From Marchantia polymorpha subsp. ruderalis (lineage: Eukaryota; Streptophyta; Marchantiopsida; Marchantiales; Marchantiaceae), in assembly GCA_037833965.1 (NCBI GenBank), contig AP031352.1, positions 14,426,501 through 14,490,500 of the forward strand: a stretch of DNA of 64,000 bases, given 5' to 3'. Under the pieces are notes generated by a model, which ran no database searches, was not told the DNA's origin, and worked only from the letters and a program-made list of their open reading frames with translations. This document shows positions 1-12,682 of this stretch, piece by piece. Each line of letters starts with the position of its first letter. Within the stretch, counting starts at the first letter, position 1. The position numbers and the translations under genes are program-made.

Positions 1-1853
1 GTTCAATAGTACAAGTTTACAGCCGTTATTTTCCAGAGGAGACTCTGACAAAACGATTGGCTTTTGTCGTCCTTAGGAATCTTTTTCTAGCAAGTCTTTA
101 GCTCGAAAGAAGCCCTTGCAGCAGAGTGGCGGGTTTATGCAGCATGAGCGTTTGACCAGCAAAACTGAGTTTGGGTGAACGATGGCGGTGCAGATTCGGT
201 CGAAGCCAATAACTGCATATGAGTCATTTTATTCCCGATTTAGTGGTAGATCTTGGTCCTAGCCATAAGTTTTCATATGACATGTACGAATCGGATATAC
301 TTTTCGCGATCAACCTTTCCCGCCTGGTCGTTTGGTTATGATGCTGCATATTCATCGTCAGTGGAGAATCACTAGTCCTTGTCTGTCCACATGTATGACC
401 TAGCCCGAGTACGAAATCGACTCCGTACCTTGCAGCATTGGACTGTAGTTGTGTCTTTGTTACTGTTGTGGAGCTGGTTGGCCGGTTTTAACAAGTCGGT
501 GAGGTGAATGAAAAGAAGGTGCAGGGTACCGTCATACGTGATGTGACACACAAGCAATTTCTGGCCACGTGCTTCATTCAAAACTTGAATCCGTAGTCAA
601 TGTTGTGCTCAGTTGCTGCCATTATGCACACAGGCACCCATGGCTTTTACATACTGTACGTCGTGGGTCAATGCTTTAACTTTGGCAAATGTACCATTTG
701 CAACGGTGAACAGCCAGCGATGAAATTCAACAGACTAGGAGGCTTTCATTCACCTACTGTACTCAATACTCGCAGCCATGCCCCAAACGAATTCTGATTT
801 ATTGTGTCAGTCGCTCCCGTTCGCACCACTCGCTCACACTAAAGTATGCAGTATCCTTAGTAAGTGCTCATTGTTAAGAAATTACTTCGGAGATCATATT
901 CGGCAGGTGCTTACATGCTGTTGGCATTAGCCTTTGCCTTCCCAGCTCGTCCACCGCCGTGGAGCATTGGCATTTGTCTATCACGGTATGGAGGATGGTC
1001 AGGACTGTACAGACAGGACTGTGTGAATTTCAGGTGGGATGTCTCAACTGCTCTTTTTGACCGTCCGAGCTTCTCCCTTCTCCCTTCAATCTTCGAAAGA
1101 CTACCGGCATTTTGGCTAATATACACGACGCACGAAGGCCGTACGCACGTACCGCTGCAAAGATCAGTTGTTGGCCATCGTTTCATTCGCATTAGTCACG
1201 GGTTCTTTTCGTGGGCTTCGTTGGTTAGGAATAGTCACGGGTTCTTTACCTGATTTTGTGCGCGGCCATCGGTGATCTCCGAAGAGTGCTCTGTGGAGCC
1301 TCTGTAGATCCAGAAATTGTTGTCGTCATGGAGCTGTCACCGGATCGGGATCCTCCTTGTGAATTGACATGGCTATCCATTATGGTGCCCACCTAACATA
1401 CGCCTACTTCGCAAGTACCTCGGAGACACATGGCCGAACCAGCCGGTCGCGGAGAGATGATGAAGTTCGTTGGCATGTGAAAGCTTCAGTTGGCCTGGGC
1501 TGCCCCCGGATCATAAGAGCACTCCATCCCATTCGAGCAGAGATGATGATGATGATGGCAGTGGGTGGCGTTCGACGGAGCATGGAAATATGTTTATCCC
1601 CCGCCGCTGTCTTTTCTCAGGACGGAGCAAGTCAAGCAAAATCTGAGTCTATGAGTACGATCTCTCGTGGAGCATTTTTTTCTGCAATGGAAGAGCACAA
1701 GAGCATTCTAAGGTCGGTCAGAAACGTATCAAGCGAGGGGATCATCGTGCGGTATGGACCGGGGTGGTCCTCCTTGAACGGACCAATGCCCTCCAGAGCA
1801 GTCAGTCAGTGCACACCCGAGTTTCCTCTGGACGGAGTCTTGATAAGCCTGTT

Positions 1854-1879
1854 AGAGAGAGAGAGAGAGAGAGAGAGAG
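1854..1879. repeat. (GA)n microsatellite
   Basis: An uninterrupted run of alternating A and G, about 26 bases long. GA/CT runs are frequent in plant 5' regions. Confidence 0.95.
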
Positions 1880-2092
1880 GATCGCCCGCCCCGGCCCTCG
1901 TCCTTGCGCACCATCGTCCTGACATGTCATGGAGCCATGGATGGCCTCGTGGAAAGCGAGCCGGTCGTCACTGGCCTGACCATTGTCCGAATCTGAGGAC
2001 GAAGGGCTCGTATAACAATCTGAGCCTAGCTTCGCTGCTGCGCTATGAAGGCCTTCGTGCAGTGCAGGAACCCATCGGATGACGATGTCTGT

Positions 2093-2281
2093 TGCAGTGC
2101 AGTGCAGTGCAGTGGAGTGCTCGGTCCCAGTAGCCAACCCAAAGTCCCGTCTCTCTCTAACACCCAAGTGATTGTGTCATCATCTGTTCTCCCGATCTGC
2201 ACACTCTCGCTATTGCCCTCCAGCTGCATCAACAGCAACCAACAGCAACAACAGGTTCCATCCAGGCCCAGGCCCAGGCCC
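2093..2281. repeat. Short tandem repeats: (GCAGT)n and (CCCAGG)n
   Basis: Two short pure tandem arrays lie in this interval: about four copies of a GCAGT pentamer at 2093-2113 and about three copies of a CCCAGG hexamer at 2263-2281. The sequence between them is not repetitive. Confidence 0.85.
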
Positions 2282-4421
2282 GAACCTGATGCTACGCTAT
2301 GCCAAGTTCAGTTCATCTCATCTCATATCATCTCGGTACAGATCAGATCGGATCGGATTAGATTATCACGTTCACTTGATAATCCATCTCGCATTTTCTT
2401 AAGAGCCAGCCATCGACGGAACCGAGAGCCCAGAAACCACGCCTGACTGCCGCGCCATGCCCCGCTCCGATCCGCGCATGGTTTGATGCTCGCTGCAAAG
2501 AGCGGTTTTCATTTACAGTCTCCCTCTCGCTGCGTCTGCTGGGATTCGGTCATGAACGTCGTGTGACCTCGAGATTCTCAAAACGCGACGTGCAGAACGT
2601 TACGCAGTTTGTTGGATGTACCTGCACCCGATCCCATATTTTGACGCCGGCGGGCGGGCATGCGGTCGTCGTTGGAATGTCCAGAAGTGGGCTTTCTATT
2701 CTATACAAGACTCGAGCTTGACCAAGTGACCTGTACCTGTCGTTCCAGCCTCTGCTTCAGCGAGAGGAGCTTGTCTTCCATTCCATTTCCTTCCATTGCT
2801 CGCCTTCCCCGATCTCCCTCAAGAACATGAACGTGCCAGAGTCAACGAAAGAAGTCCATAATCCTGCAAGTCGCGAATGGATAACTTTATGTATATTCAG
2901 ATCGCAAAACAACCGACGAACAATAATTCTGTCCTGGCGATTGAGAGAGCTGAAAGAAAGCAGGACTTGCGTGTGTGTTTCTCTGACTACAGTGTGTCGT
3001 AAGTCAGTCACTCAGGCACGAATCATCGCATGAAAAAAGCCACAAACTCTGATATCCTCTATCTCGGAGCTTCGAACCATGATATGACCGGCCGGTCGAT
3101 CACAATCTGCAGTCGTCTTCTTATCGATCATAACACCTTCTCGCTTATCAGAAGTCCTGCTTCAGATTGTACTTCATATTACTTGCCACTTACGCAGTAC
3201 TTCAGAAATATCGACTGCAGAGCAAAAGAGTTCTTTCTGGCAGAGAAGCGTCTTCATCCATGACTAACTTCTTTGCAATGACATCAACAAAGAACTTATC
3301 GAAACGAGAACGTAACCGTCTATATTTCCAAGAAAAGATCTCACATCATATTCAACATCTGCAGGTATTCCAGAACACATACAACTCGCTATCCCTGATC
3401 CCTATAAAGAACTCGAGACGAACAGACAATTTTTGAAATTGCTCTGCTATGGATTCTTCGAGTCTTGATTGGTTGGGCTGGCTGGGCTGTTTTCTTCCAT
3501 CTGAATTTTCTCCATGTGAACGAGATCCCCGACGTGTCTTACATCGCAAGCTAGACGTTCGAGAGTCCAAACCGATTTCAAGAATACAATAATATCAATA
3601 ATATAAATAACAATAATTGTAATGATGCAGCTTGCTCGTTTTCTCATTTACTGTTTCAGTCCAGAACATTCATTCCTCCTTAAGTCCACCTCACCAACGA
3701 AGTCACTTTAATGCGTTATCTTCTCAGGTTTTACAGCTGCAAGTGATAGTGTGCTTGCATGTTTGAATGCCTCTCTTCCAAGCCCATTGGAGATAACGAA
3801 GTGCATATCCAGTAGCTGCGAGTCTTATGAGCGTGAGCATGGATCTTGTGAGGCACAGTCCCATACTGCCTGCTGCTGTGTTGGGATGCCGTGGACACTC
3901 CTACAGCTCCCTTCCTACGCAAGAGATGTTCATTGCATGAAAATGACCATGACAGTGGCAAACTCAACCCCTCGAGATACCCTCCTGAAAATTGTTCTCC
4001 ATGCTCTTGATTCTTTCCTGACCAACTCCAGTTTTGGTAGATGATTTCCGGAGTTATCGAGAACAAGAACATGGTCTGCGTAATGAAGCTTCTTTCGACT
4101 TTTGATCTGCACTTGTGACAGTTTCAGTGCCAAAGTATGGATTTGCAACAATGGCTCATTTACAAGCTCTTTTACCTTCTGCTGCACGTAGGGCTAGATT
4201 CCTGGAAGCTTGAGACTCAATACTGCCCCAGGCCCCGATTCTGGAGAGTTCATTTGTCTGAAAGACAGTTCTTGGCTCTTCTTTGGGCAGTCTTGAACCT
4301 CTTGTCTAACGCAAGAGACTTCGTTTCTTTAAGTGCTCCCCCAAGGTCCATAGCCTTTCCCTAGGCAACCAACGGGCTCCGGGTGGATACTGAACCAGAC
4401 TTTCAGTATTATAACCAAGTA

Positions 4422-5819
4422 TTTACTTGATGGGACCCATGGGAACCTAAATTGTTTGATTTTTCTCAAATTTAGTTTTATCCCATGGTACTCTACCTAC
4501 GGCAAAATGTCACGAAGTTCTAAAACGTGTTCTTGTATGCATAGCAAATTTGGGATGAGTTTTGAAGATTTTCAGCAGTTTTTGTTGTCGAGAGTCTAGA
4601 AGTTACAATCAGTGTATTGTAGAGATAATTGCTTGATGGTACTCCTGGGAAACTCAAATTACTTGATGGGACTCAATAGGTTTCAATTTACCTGATGGTA
4701 CCCCACTCAACTTCCATGCAGGTCACCGTCGGACATGTTCTAATCAAAGTTTTTATAACCTCATTATTTGTGTTGCACTGTGGATAGTGTTTGCCACTAT
4801 TGGGCCAAAATACTTTCTCCATTGAGGTTAATTTGGGAACTCGTTCCATCCGCACCATGATGATAAGTACTCCCAATAGCATCTTGCTAGATCTGGATCT
4901 GAAAAAACACAGAGAACTTCCTACCTGGATATAAACTCAAAGGAAACTTTGTGCTTGACAACGGAAGCTAAGATCTGAATTGAAGCGAATCACGTATGGA
5001 ATCTCAGCCTCAACAGATCGATTGACATCCGTTGCCTCTCAAGATCGATCTATCTGATCCGTGTTCCAAGGTGAATGAGTGTAAATCTGAGATGATGGGT
5101 AAGAGTCCGAAGTATGTGTGAAAGCCTCTGGAGGAGATCCAGGCTTCAGCTGTCAAGAGTATGGGTGAGCAGCGTGTTTTCGATGCTCAACCATTTTGCC
5201 TTCCATTTGCAGGAACTCCGTGAGAACATTCATAACCTCCCCCATGTCTGGCCTCTCCACCCTGTTGGATAGAATGAACGACAGCGCCAATTTCGTCACG
5301 AGGAGCACTTCTTCTAACCCAACGACGGATCCACTATGATGTAACTTGTAATATGCGAACATTGCTGACGGTGTGACGTTGAGTGGGGTAGCATCGGGTA
5401 AAATGAAACCTATTGGCTCCCTTCAAGTAATTTCAGTTTCTCAGGGGTCCCATCAAGCAATCATGTCTGCCGTTGCATTTTCTTCGATTGCCCCGTATCT
5501 ACCACTACAAAGGAATCCCGCTTCCGATGATCTGTGCTAGATCACCTCTCACCATTGCAAGGATTTTGAAGTACGGTTGCGAAAAGGCTTGGGCTCGGCC
5601 TTCTCTCACCTATTCGATATTGTAAGTGTAAAAATTTTGCAGACACACTAGAAAAAAAATTGCATAAGAAGATCGATGCGACAAAGTTGCACTGCCTGCA
5701 CCTTCTGTTAATACTAGAACATCCTTGGCGTGTATCGTCGGTGGAATCCCATAGGGTAAAACAAAACTTAAAGTGTCCCGGTAAGCATTTTAGGTTTCGA
5801 TGGGGTACCATCAAGTAAA
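4422..5819. mobile_element. Candidate TIR element with TA duplication
   Basis: The ends are imperfect inverted repeats. The left end begins TTTACTTGATGGGACCCATG and the right end is its near complement, finishing CATCAAGTAAA, and both are flanked by TA. A second, inner inverted pair is related to the first: 4626-4690 reads 'GCTTGATGGTACTCCTGGGA' and 5398-5466 carries the complement of a close variant. The motif 'CTTGATGG' therefore occurs several times on the left and its complement on the right. TA flanks fit a Tc1/mariner-like non-autonomous element, but no transposase is present. A fragment resembling a protein kinase lies inside. Boundaries are inferred by eye. Confidence 0.45.
5153..5362 (-). 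pseudogene. Possible protein-kinase C-terminal fragment
   Basis: The 69-codon minus-strand frame contains 'KLALSFILSNRVERPDMGEV' followed by MNVL. This resembles kinase subdomain XI, where receptor-like kinases have an aliphatic helix, the near-invariant Arg of an 'RP-x-M-x-E-V-x-x-x-L' motif and then the C-terminal tail. The same frame stays open further upstream to about 5400 (...PIGFILPDATPLNVTP...). No ATP-binding or catalytic loop is visible, so at most the last part of a kinase domain is present. It lies wholly between the inner inverted repeats of the surrounding element, which suggests capture of a host gene piece. It could instead be a terminal exon of a real gene. The family assignment is tentative. 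Confidence 0.3.
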
Positions 5820-5821
5820 TA

Positions 5822-7429
5822 TCTTGTATTCTAACTATGCCTGAGTAACTACATATTGAATTACTTCAAAATCATGAATTGGATTATGATTCTTGTAACA
5901 TGTATACCAATGCGTTTGTTTACTTTATTATCGTTATATTTTGATCATTGCTTACATAACCTAAAGGATTAAAGAAAGAAGAGTAGAGATGCCTTAACGT
6001 GCAAGGCACAAATAATATCAAGAAGTGATTGTAAAACATTACTATCAATTATCACATAATTTTGTCTTCATTTCAATAATTTGGTGAAATTAACAAAAAA
6101 ATGTAGAGATGAAAAAAGAAGAAAAATGAATGATTTTTTAATTTAAATTTTAGATCAAAATTATGTGTATGCATATACAAAACGGGAGGGATGTTCATTT
6201 TGACAACTTTAACAACTTGCCCTGGATTACAACAAAAGAATCAGTCTACGCAACCTTTTGAATAATGTAATAAATATCTTAATTATAGACAAAAAATATC
6301 CACTCTACATGTTAAATTTTCATTTCACTAACGTGTAGAGTGTATATTTATGAAATGAATTCCCATCTACATTTTAATTGATGTATATGAAATGAAATAA
6401 AGTAGATTTTTATACTCTCAAAACTGAAAGATCTTCTTAAAAACGTTAAAGATATTTTTAAATCTAAGTCAAATAAAAGATTAGTCATACTCAGTCTATA
6501 TTGTTCATAAGACTACAATTTTTAGAAAATTAAAAATAGATTTAGAGCATGATGACTTTATGAACTTTTATGTTTGCATAAAAGAATAAACTTTTCCCAG
6601 ATACATGCTCGTAAAATATTCTTTATGTATATCATTGCTGGGCTACGAAAGAATATTTTCGAACCTAATAATTGTATGTTTTAATATATAATTTTAATGA
6701 AACTCTATGTGTCAAATTATTTTTCAGAACAATTATGTTGAACTTTTTTTCACATCATAATCATCAGTAATGAGGATTATAGATACAATCAAGTATATTG
6801 ATTAGTTCATTTTTCAAATAAGTAAACATATTTTTGAGTCAAATACTTAAAAGTAAAGGAAAATTGCTTTCTTATTAAAATATAGAGTTTTTAGTTTTCT
6901 TCCACAAAAGTCTTATTTCGAAATTTCAGTAGATACAAGAAATATCTTCTGGAATATTTTTATGAATCAACTGGTATATTTAAAATGTTCTTCAAGATTG
7001 CAAAAATCAAAACGTTTAAATAAAGTATTATAAACGTAGTTCCTTGAATTCTCCAGAAAAAAATTACAAAATTTCCATAGAAAAAATGATGAATGCAACA
7101 ATGTAGAAATTTTAGATAAATTTTAAATAATTTAATACATATATGATAAAGAGATTTCTGGACATTATTCAACTTTCTTCAAATTGTAAAATTTTAATAT
7201 GATAAATATTTTTTTTTAAAACTAGCTAGTCTGTAACAATACTAGCAAGTATGCTTACTTGCTAAGATGTTAGCTATTTATATATTCAAACTTTTCACCA
7301 TTAGTTAGATAGACAATTGATATATAGTTGCTGATATGCATGATAGTAAAATATATAATACGTATCTAACATTAATTATGAATGATAATTTGTACATTTT
7401 TTGGATTTATTTACCAAATTTTGACAAGT
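5822..7429. other. AT-rich stretch, no gene seen
   Basis: Very AT-rich DNA with poly-A/T runs and stops in all frames. I see no coding motif, hairpin or repeat shared with the rest of the window. Probably decayed repeat DNA. Confidence 0.6.
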
Positions 7430-7915
7430 TTAATTAGTTTCTCTAACATTGCTTGTTGAAGAATTATATTGAATTTCAATGTGCTTCACTCTACTATTCA
7501 TAATTTGATGAATTGTAAAGTGAATGACACTTTGATTATCACAATAGAGACTAACAACATCATGTTTTAATCTCATCTTAGTGATAAGCTTGTCCGATCA
7601 AATTGAATTTTTTGCTTTTGTAGTTAATTAAGAAATATAATTTGCAAAGTTAATTTCTAAGTAATGCATCTAACCTCAAGTGTGAAGACATATTCTGATG
7701 TATACTTTTGTAGTTGTAAATACTTGTCATAATCAGCATCTAGGTAATCTATCAGAAATTTGGCATTGTTCAATTCAACATCATTCCTACCTTTTAAGTA
7801 TCTAAGATGATATTCAACTCCCTCCTATTGGACTTTAGTTGGATTGGATATGAATCTTCTTACTTTATCTATTTATAGCTAGACTAAAATCTGGTGTGTA
7901 ATACGTGTTGTTGTA
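7430..7915 (-). pseudogene. Ty1/copia RNase H relic
   Basis: Read on the minus strand, and allowing stops and small indels, the sequence gives 'ISNPTKVQ', 'HLRYLKG', 'LIDYLDADYDKY' and 'YTSEYVFTL'. These match the order of the copia polyprotein end: the conserved 'NP-x-x-x-H-W...RYLKGT' helix, the RNase H 'YCDADWAGD' strand with its catalytic Asp, and 'STSGYVF'. A degenerate 'CDNQS' counterpart and 'R-x-KHIEI' follow. Many stops interrupt it, so it is dead. It is truncated on its upstream side by the family B repeat at 7.92 kb; the integrase end of probably the same element resumes at about 8.5 kb. Confidence 0.7.
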
Positions 7916-7917
7916 GG

Positions 7918-8470
7918 TGCAAATTACTAATAAAATTAATCAATAAGTTCATCAAGATTATCTTAATTATAATTAAGTATAGCTAGTTATGAATAAATTT
8001 AGCCATGATATACATACTTGGAGAAATAATTAGGCTAGCTCTAAAAAATTTTGGTGAATTTTTATATTTTGTCTTCTATCAAAGTCTAGATTCCAAGTAC
8101 ATAACACCTTGATTACATGATAGTTTTGATGGATTTAACTTAGTAATTAAGTCTAAAGTTAACTTAGTGGCACAAAGATATCTAGCATTTTGGAGTTGTG
8201 AAATGACATGTCCTCACCTTAACCTAGGAACAAAGAAGTTTCTAGAAATTTTAGATAGGTCAATAACATGTTGTCACGTATTGAAAATTAGTCAAATATA
8301 CGTAGATTTATCTTGATAAAAGTAAATTAGATAATAATTATCATTTATTTTTATGGTTATTTTCTAAGTGGTATAAATAGAGAGATAGAGAAGAGACTTT
8401 CAAGCAAGTTTGAAGAGTTGATTGTGTGAGAATTTGTTTCAATTGCATACCTTTCAGAAGCTTTATTAGA
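7918..8470 (+). repeat. Family B LTR-like repeat, degenerate copy
   Basis: The copy shares with the better copies at 11.9, 49.2 and 53.9 kb the run 'AAGTCTAGATTCCAAG', the 'ACATGTTGTCACGTATTG' region and a TATA-type stretch 'GTATAAATAGAGAGATAGAG' followed by 'CAAGCAAGTTTGAAGAG'. It separates two pieces of copia pol on the opposite strand, so it is most simply an insertion into, or a replacement of part of, that element. Ends are eroded and no target duplication was found. Confidence 0.6.
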
Positions 8471-8479
8471 TCTATTTGA

Positions 8480-8790
8480 AAATATTTTAGTAATTGTTTC
8501 AACTTGACCTTGATAGTCTAGTGTTATAGTCAAAGGTCCATCAATACATGATTGCTCCTTAACTTTTTGTTGTTCAAAAATCATACTTTCTTGCACAAAA
8601 CTTTCTTGTTGTGCATGTCATTAAAAATATAAAGATCAATCTTCCTCTCAATGGCGTTGGAAATGATGATTCATCCATGTTTTGTTGCTTTTTCAATGTT
8701 CTTGGCTCATTAAAGAGACATCTTTACTAACAATAACCTTTCAAATTGTAAGATTTCATAACATATATTGATGCAAGATCCTTAGGTTAA
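8480..8790 (-). pseudogene. Ty1/copia integrase C-terminus/linker relic
   Basis: The minus strand reads 'KVIVSKDVSLM' near 8.7 kb, which fits the copia integrase end 'K-x-x-x-SRDV-x-F-x-E', followed by a short open stretch (8357-8596) whose first part encodes a hydrophilic linker. With the RNase H relic at 7.43-7.92 kb it forms the remains of one minus-strand copia element whose reverse transcriptase part is missing, replaced by the family B repeat. Assignment rests on one motif plus context. Confidence 0.4.
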
Positions 8791-8799
8791 ATTTGTTCA

Positions 8800-11700
8800 A
8801 GATACAACCTACAGCAATATATGATGCATTCGCTTAAAGAAAAAAAGATTTACCCCAATCTGATTTTTACCAAATTGGAGCCGTCAATAACACCTTCTTG
8901 AGAACATCAAATGCCAACTTAGCTTCTTCATCCTTGAAGATGAGTTTGTAATTTGTCCCCTTAATCAAGGCATGAGATTTGACAAAGAAGTAAGAAGTAT
9001 GAACCGTTGATAGTATCTCATCATACCAAGGAATTGTATCAATATGATCAATGGCATTAGAAAAGATAATCCAAGGATCAGTGTAACCTTTTTCGGTTCT
9101 ACTGCTATATCATCATTGGAGATGATTTGATCCTACAACAAACATTCCTCACAATCAAAAATGCATTATTTTGGATTGAATGAAAATTTAGTTATAGTAT
9201 TTTGATCAAATGATCAAAATAATACTTCTTCATCCTGTACACACAAAAATCATATATGAAATCTCTCACAAACTTTTCAATGAAGTGTTTAAATTTTCTA
9301 TCCATGCATTTTTGAAAATTGATTGTAGCATTACACAGATCAAATGTCATCTCATTAAAGGCAAAAATTTTCTATGATGATCGTAGCATTATCATAGAAA
9401 TTAGTTCTAAATTGATCTTCTAAGACTATTTGAATTTTATTATAACCACTATAAACATCTCCATAACTATATCATTCATGGTCAACAATCCTTTGAAAAC
9501 TCTTATCTACAAATGTAAAAGGCTAATAATTCAACTTCTTGCAATGTACGCATACACGTAGCGTTTTTTTCTTCACTATCACAATAGAAGACATCCATTC
9601 CAAATTTGTTTTCCTCCTAAATGAAACCGATCTTCTTCAAATTGTCAATCTACTCCTACATCATCACAATTGTAGGCCAATTTACTCGGTCTTGCTTTTG
9701 CCAAATAGAAGAAGCTTTCCACTCCAACTCAAAATGATGAGTTGGAGGAGAAAGCTTGTTCATGTGACATGTTTCAAATATAAAGACAAAAACATGAATA
9801 TATTTGCAAAATATATCCAAAAATCTTGCCTTTTACTTCTTGGTAATTTGTAATCCAACTTGAGGGTGAAAAGTCATTGAGACATCTCCTACTCTCTCAT
9901 ATCCACTTTGTCAGGATCTTTTTTCACCTCCAGTCTAGGAATCAACTCCATGGTAGCAATAACTTGAACTTGGATCTGGTCATCTTAGAAGTTCTCAATT
10001 GATGTTTTTTGATCAAAAGTTGACATGTTAGTGTCAACTTTTGAAAAACTTCCACTTTCATTGCTATCGGATTTCCAATACTCGTCAGTGAGGCTATAAG
10101 AGTCTGTTGTGAAATCTCCTCCTCTTGTCAATGAAACCTTAAACCTATGGTTCTTTGATCCTATATAATGATAGTCCTTGTGCCATCTATCAAGTATGTT
10201 CCAACAACAAATCATAAATAACTTCTTTGAGCCCTTGGAAAGATAGCAAAGTTTTGACTCCCTTCACACTCATCACAACCTTGTCTATCACATCAAGTGA
10301 TCTTATCTTTTGTTTGTTGGCCATATCAACAATTATAGTAGAAAATCTATAAATACTCATCCTCAACTTTAGCAAAAGCCTTTATGATTTTGCATTGACA
10401 ACATATCCACCATCTAACAAAACTTCTAAAACATCACTTTTGTCGATTCTTACTTCAATCTTTGAAGCATCTGCACATACCTTCAAAGTAGTAGCATTCA
10501 TAAGACCAACTTTCACATTTCTCATGTGAGCTTTTTCCTTAGATCTTTACTTTTTGATCCTTGTGGAGCTGACACTTCCTCTCAACACCTTCCATATGAC
10601 TAGATTCAAATCAATTAGCTAGTCAACTATTATATTGGACTTCTGACTTCCTACATTGTACTTCACGTCATACTAAGCTTAGATGACAAAAGAGAAAAAT
10701 CTTCCATTTCCAAATTCTTTCTTGGTATTTTTTGTTGGCTTACTTCACTTGATCATGTACTCTAACTCGGCATGTTTTTCATAGAGATGGACTCCCCAAC
10801 AAATCTTGGACGCTTGTTCTTATGGAAAACAATGTTTTCTTTGGACTTTATAGAACTCACTCACTTTTCAAATGTGCATTGATGAGGGAATACATCAATG
10901 AATGTTACTCTTTTATCCTTGGCTTCTTGTGTGGCTAGTCGATTGTTGTTGTGCCGGACTCCATCATGTTATATTAAATTAGGACAATTCTGTTGGAAAT
11001 GAAACTGAAACTTAGTTACTCTTCACAAGTAAAGCAAGAAATCAAAAAGTTTTCTGCAAATGAAATTCTTAGAGGATAATTTTTATATCTCCTAGATAAT
11101 TTTTCTACATTTTGATTTATCTTAATCCACAATTGTACTACGTTGATTTTGAGAATAACTAAATCCTATTGAGGTTAACTCCAGTTAAGGAGTAACCTCA
11201 GGTCCTAGCTATTTATAGCTAGGATGGTCGCCTGGACTAGGGATAAATACATGAGGATTCTCCTTGTATATTGAGTCTTTTGGACATGACCTGAAGTAAA
11301 GGTGCTTGAGTTTTGGGTGCATGTAACCCTCTTCCTCGAGGATGAACCACATTAAATCTGTCATGAGTGTTTTAATGTTTTCTCGAATTTTACCGTTCAC
11401 AAGTTCTTTGTGATAATTTTTAACTCATCTTGCAAATCTATATGAGGAGTACTCATCCTGAATGAACCAACAAGATTAAATTCATTTGATCTTACTATAA
11501 TAGGTGGAGCTACTTCTCTAGCCATCAAACTAGAATGGTCATATTCTAAGCTTTACTCCGTTCTAATAGTAATTTAATTGGCTTTATTCTTAGAAGAGGG
11601 CTTTTTGTATCTTATCTTACTTTAAATATCAGGTTTCATTACTCCAACAACATTCTTTGTGAGCATTGATCTTATCCCTATCATTGAATAATTCACTTTA

Positions 11701-11925
11701 TTTTCATCCTTCCTCAATGTCACATGAAATCTTGACTTCAACTTCTTGGTTCTCTCAACATAGAACATCACCTTCTCATTGTACTTTTGTTTCAAGAAGT
11801 TGATCTCGCACATAAGCTTCTCATAATTTTCATTGGAAAGAAAGTTCTCAATGAAATTTTCCATCAATGTTTCCCAGCTATATGCCTCCACGTGCTTACT
11901 CTTGTATTCCCTATACCATTTGAGA
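8800..11925 (-). pseudogene. Family G Ty3/gypsy gag-pol relic
   Basis: A broken gypsy-type polyprotein on the minus strand. From right to left: gag at about 11.9-11.6 kb ('YVERTKKLKSRFHVTLRK', 'RSMLTKN'); a hydrophilic linker; a retropepsin-like stretch at about 10.47-10.19 kb ('LLDGGYVVNA' then 'MANKQKIRSLDVIDKVV'), matching the 'DGGS-x-VN...L' type of plant gypsy protease; reverse transcriptase at about 9.9-9.0 kb (a 'D-x-YSGYN-x-I' equivalent is visible); and the start of RNase H near 8.9 kb ('AKLAFDVLKKVLLTAPI'). Many stops and frameshifts interrupt it. Gag and protease match a plus-strand copy at 22.1-25.4 kb closely, so the two are one family. The gag N-terminus is cut by the family B repeat at 11.92 kb. 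Confidence 0.75.
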
Positions 11926-12682
11926 TTAAATGTTGTATGTGTGAAATAAAACTAAAAGTAGCCAAGGATTTTATCATGGTTAGCTTAGTTATGACTAAGT
12001 CTAGCTAGTTATAACTAAGTTCATCAAATTATAATTATGTTAAGCTATAATGTTTATACTTGGCAAAATAACTAAAAAAAGTTCTAAGAAAATAAGATTT
12101 AAGATTTAAGAAAGCACTTTTATTTTAGTCTTTTATAGAAGTCTGGATTACAAGAAAAAAAACTTTTGATTTGGTATTTAGTTTTGATTGGTTTGACTTC
12201 ATTGATTAGACTAAGTCTAATGTTGACTTAGTGGCAAGTGAAGTTTCTAGAAATTGAAAAATCACAAATTGCATGTCGACGGCTCAATCTAGAAGATTTA
12301 TGAGACCAATGACATGCTGCCATCTATTGATAACTAGTCAAACTTAATATGATTTATCTTTTTAAATATAAGTTAGATAAAAATTACCATTTTTTGTCAT
12401 GGTAAATTTTCAAGTTTCATATAGAGAGAGGTAGGAATGAGATTCAAAAGCAAGTTTAGAGGATTCATGTGTAAAAAGTTGTTTCATATATGAAAGTGTG
12501 ACGTTTTTCAACATCTTGAAGTGTTGATGTTTGGGTGAATTTGAGTGATAAATTGAGGAATTGTGTGACAGTATGTTTGGTACATGACCATGAGGAATAA
12601 TCTTAGTCGTTTAGAATCATAATAAGTTACCGCAAAGCCATCTGAGGTAAACCCAAATGAGAGTCAACCTTGAGGTTGCATT
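11921..12682 (+). repeat. Family B LTR-like repeat
   Basis: This 762-bp copy aligns with those at 49205 and 53904. The start is a degraded form of 'TGTAAGACCGGATGTTGTAT' and the end is 'CCTTGAGGTTGCA', so the unit is bounded by TG...CA as LTRs are. It contains repeated 'AGTTATAACTAAGT' runs, 'AGTCTGGATTACAAG' and a TATA-like stretch at about 12.42 kb. No polypurine tract or primer site adjoins it and no target duplication is evident, so it is probably an old solo LTR. TATA-like sequence can be read on both strands, so orientation is uncertain. Confidence 0.6.

Larger units (their letters stand above)
1..4419. other. GC-richer stretch with no assignable gene
   Basis: This stretch is visibly richer in G and C than the following 9 kb and contains no retroelement motif that I recognise. 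Open frames here are short, overlap on both strands and show no conserved motif; the longest (1369-2082, plus strand, 237 codons) runs through the GA microsatellite and looks fortuitous. GA and pyrimidine-rich repeats such as those at 1.85-2.3 kb are common in plant promoters and 5' leaders, so the stretch could be the flank or untranslated part of a host gene outside the window. That is inference only. Confidence 0.4.

Noticed and set aside
1369-2082. 237-codon plus-strand frame in the GC-richer first 4 kb
   Set aside because: It runs through a GA microsatellite, has no motif and overlaps equally open frames on the other strand. GC-richer DNA gives long frames by chance.
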